The position numbers and the translations under genes are program-made. Positions 63,634 to 64,000 of a DNA stretch of 64,000 nt are shown in pieces (position 1 is the first letter of the stretch; every line of letters starts with the position of its first letter). Under the pieces are notes generated by a model. That model did no database searches. It saw only the letters and a program-made list of their open reading frames with translations, and had not been told where the DNA came from. Source of the stretch: Uloborus plumipes (taxonomy: Eukaryota > Arthropoda > Arachnida > Araneae > Uloboridae); NCBI GenBank assembly GCA_038373865.1, contig JAXGGA010004657.1, forward strand, positions 1-64,000, in the 5' to 3' direction.

Positions 63634-64000
63634 ATGTTGTTCGTAGGTTCCTTGTATCGGTTTCTCGACCAGCTGCGATTTCGTCCTCCAACATATCGAT
63701 CCCTCGATCGGCTTCGATCGTGTACCACGGCAGCTAATTCGCTTACCTGCCGGGTAAGCTCAGCCATTTGAGCTTCCAGTGATGTTTGAGGTTGTGGTGC
63801 ACTGCTTGCAGCATTGATCTCGGAAGGCACAGCCAGGTCGTGCACTTTGTCAGCTACCGTGGCTAATTTCGAAAGATCTTCATTTAAAGCTCCCACGATA
63901 CTGCGGGTGGTAGCCGGGAGTCTGGCGAGCCATAGAGATTTAAGTAGGGATTCGCCTACACAATCGCCCGCGAGGTTCCGCATTCGTACAAGCAAGTGGG
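63555..64000 (-). CDS. Ty3/Gypsy Gag, C-terminal part (runs off the window)
   Basis: The visible frame begins before the right edge. It reads a helical capsid-type end (SLWLARLPATTRSIVGALNE, ADKVHDL), a coiled segment (TSLEAQMAELTRQVSELAAV), a basic SR-rich linker (DRSRSRDRYVGGRNRSWSRN) and CFYHTNFGRNARKCKQPC, the degenerate C-x-x-H knuckle of arthropod Gypsy Gag. No stop occurs in the visible part until 63555. Confidence 0.85.
   Translation of the reverse strand, partial: HLLVRMRNLAGDCVGESLLKSLWLARLPATTRSIVGALNEDLSKLATVADKVHDLAVPSEINAASSAPQPQTSLEAQMAELTRQVSELAAVVHDRSRSRDRYVGGRNRSWSRNRYKEPTNNMCFYHTNFGRNARKCKQPCMFGNSEN

Noticed and set aside
1..64000. CRISPR array, prophage or operon
   Set aside because: No short regularly spaced repeats with unique spacers and no prokaryotic gene layout; the repeats present are tandem or transposon-derived.

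Overview
The window is AT-rich, intron- and transposon-dense animal nuclear DNA. Nothing prokaryotic is present: there are no operons or Shine-Dalgarno-led ORFs, coding sequence lies in short exons bounded by GT/AG sites, and most bases belong to mobile elements. A MATH-domain exon, a THAP-domain gene, an ankyrin gene and a mixture of tRNA-derived SINEs, hAT, Tigger-like, Helitron-like, CR1/L2-like and Ty3/Gypsy elements suggest an arthropod, most likely an arachnid (inference; no species marker is visible).

Layout. 0-6.4 kb: a SINE, two orphan candidate coding exons (716-804 plus, 2308-2355 minus), a 16-bp minisatellite, a piggyBac-like MITE, a probable first exon of a small secreted peptide (5378-5492 minus, TATA box at 5529-5537), and a SINE with a perfect 14-bp target duplication. 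6.4-18 kb: repeats, including six ~147-bp monomers forming a ~440-bp higher-order unit, a hAT-like element, foldback MITEs, two divergently oriented hammerhead-ribozyme-like motifs, and a decayed non-LTR retrotransposon RNase H tail. 18.7-40.9 kb: the main host gene, a four-exon minus-strand ankyrin-repeat gene whose phases join exactly. It has about 11 ankyrin repeats and a C-terminal region resembling the PRANC domain, and its last 53 codons, stop and poly(A) signal lie in a transposon. Its introns hold stacked insertions, including a Tigger > Tigger > SINE > hAT-MITE nest at 21.4-23.5 kb.

On the opposite strand, inside the largest ankyrin intron, is a two-exon THAP-domain gene (35278-35430, 40455-40723). 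It has a nonsense codon and a lost splice donor, and its intron contains two nested TIR elements and a Helitron-like element. 41-48 kb: a MITE, a 5'-truncated CR1/L2-like retrotransposon with its reverse transcriptase readable, and a hAT inserted in another hAT. 48-56.4 kb: MITEs, a CpG-rich promoter-like patch, a Helitron-like element, a decayed coding remnant split by a SINE, and a palindrome-rich element. 56.9-64 kb: a MATH-domain exon, then a near-complete hAT transposon with an exact 8-bp target duplication and only lightly damaged transposase, then a minus-strand Ty3/Gypsy element running off the right edge that has lost its reverse transcriptase.

How it fits together: host coding content is small (the ankyrin gene, a broken THAP gene, the MATH exon and a few orphan exons). 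Everything else is layered transposition, and intact target duplications let many layers be ordered in time. Element families are named from termini, target duplications and readable protein motifs, not from database searches.
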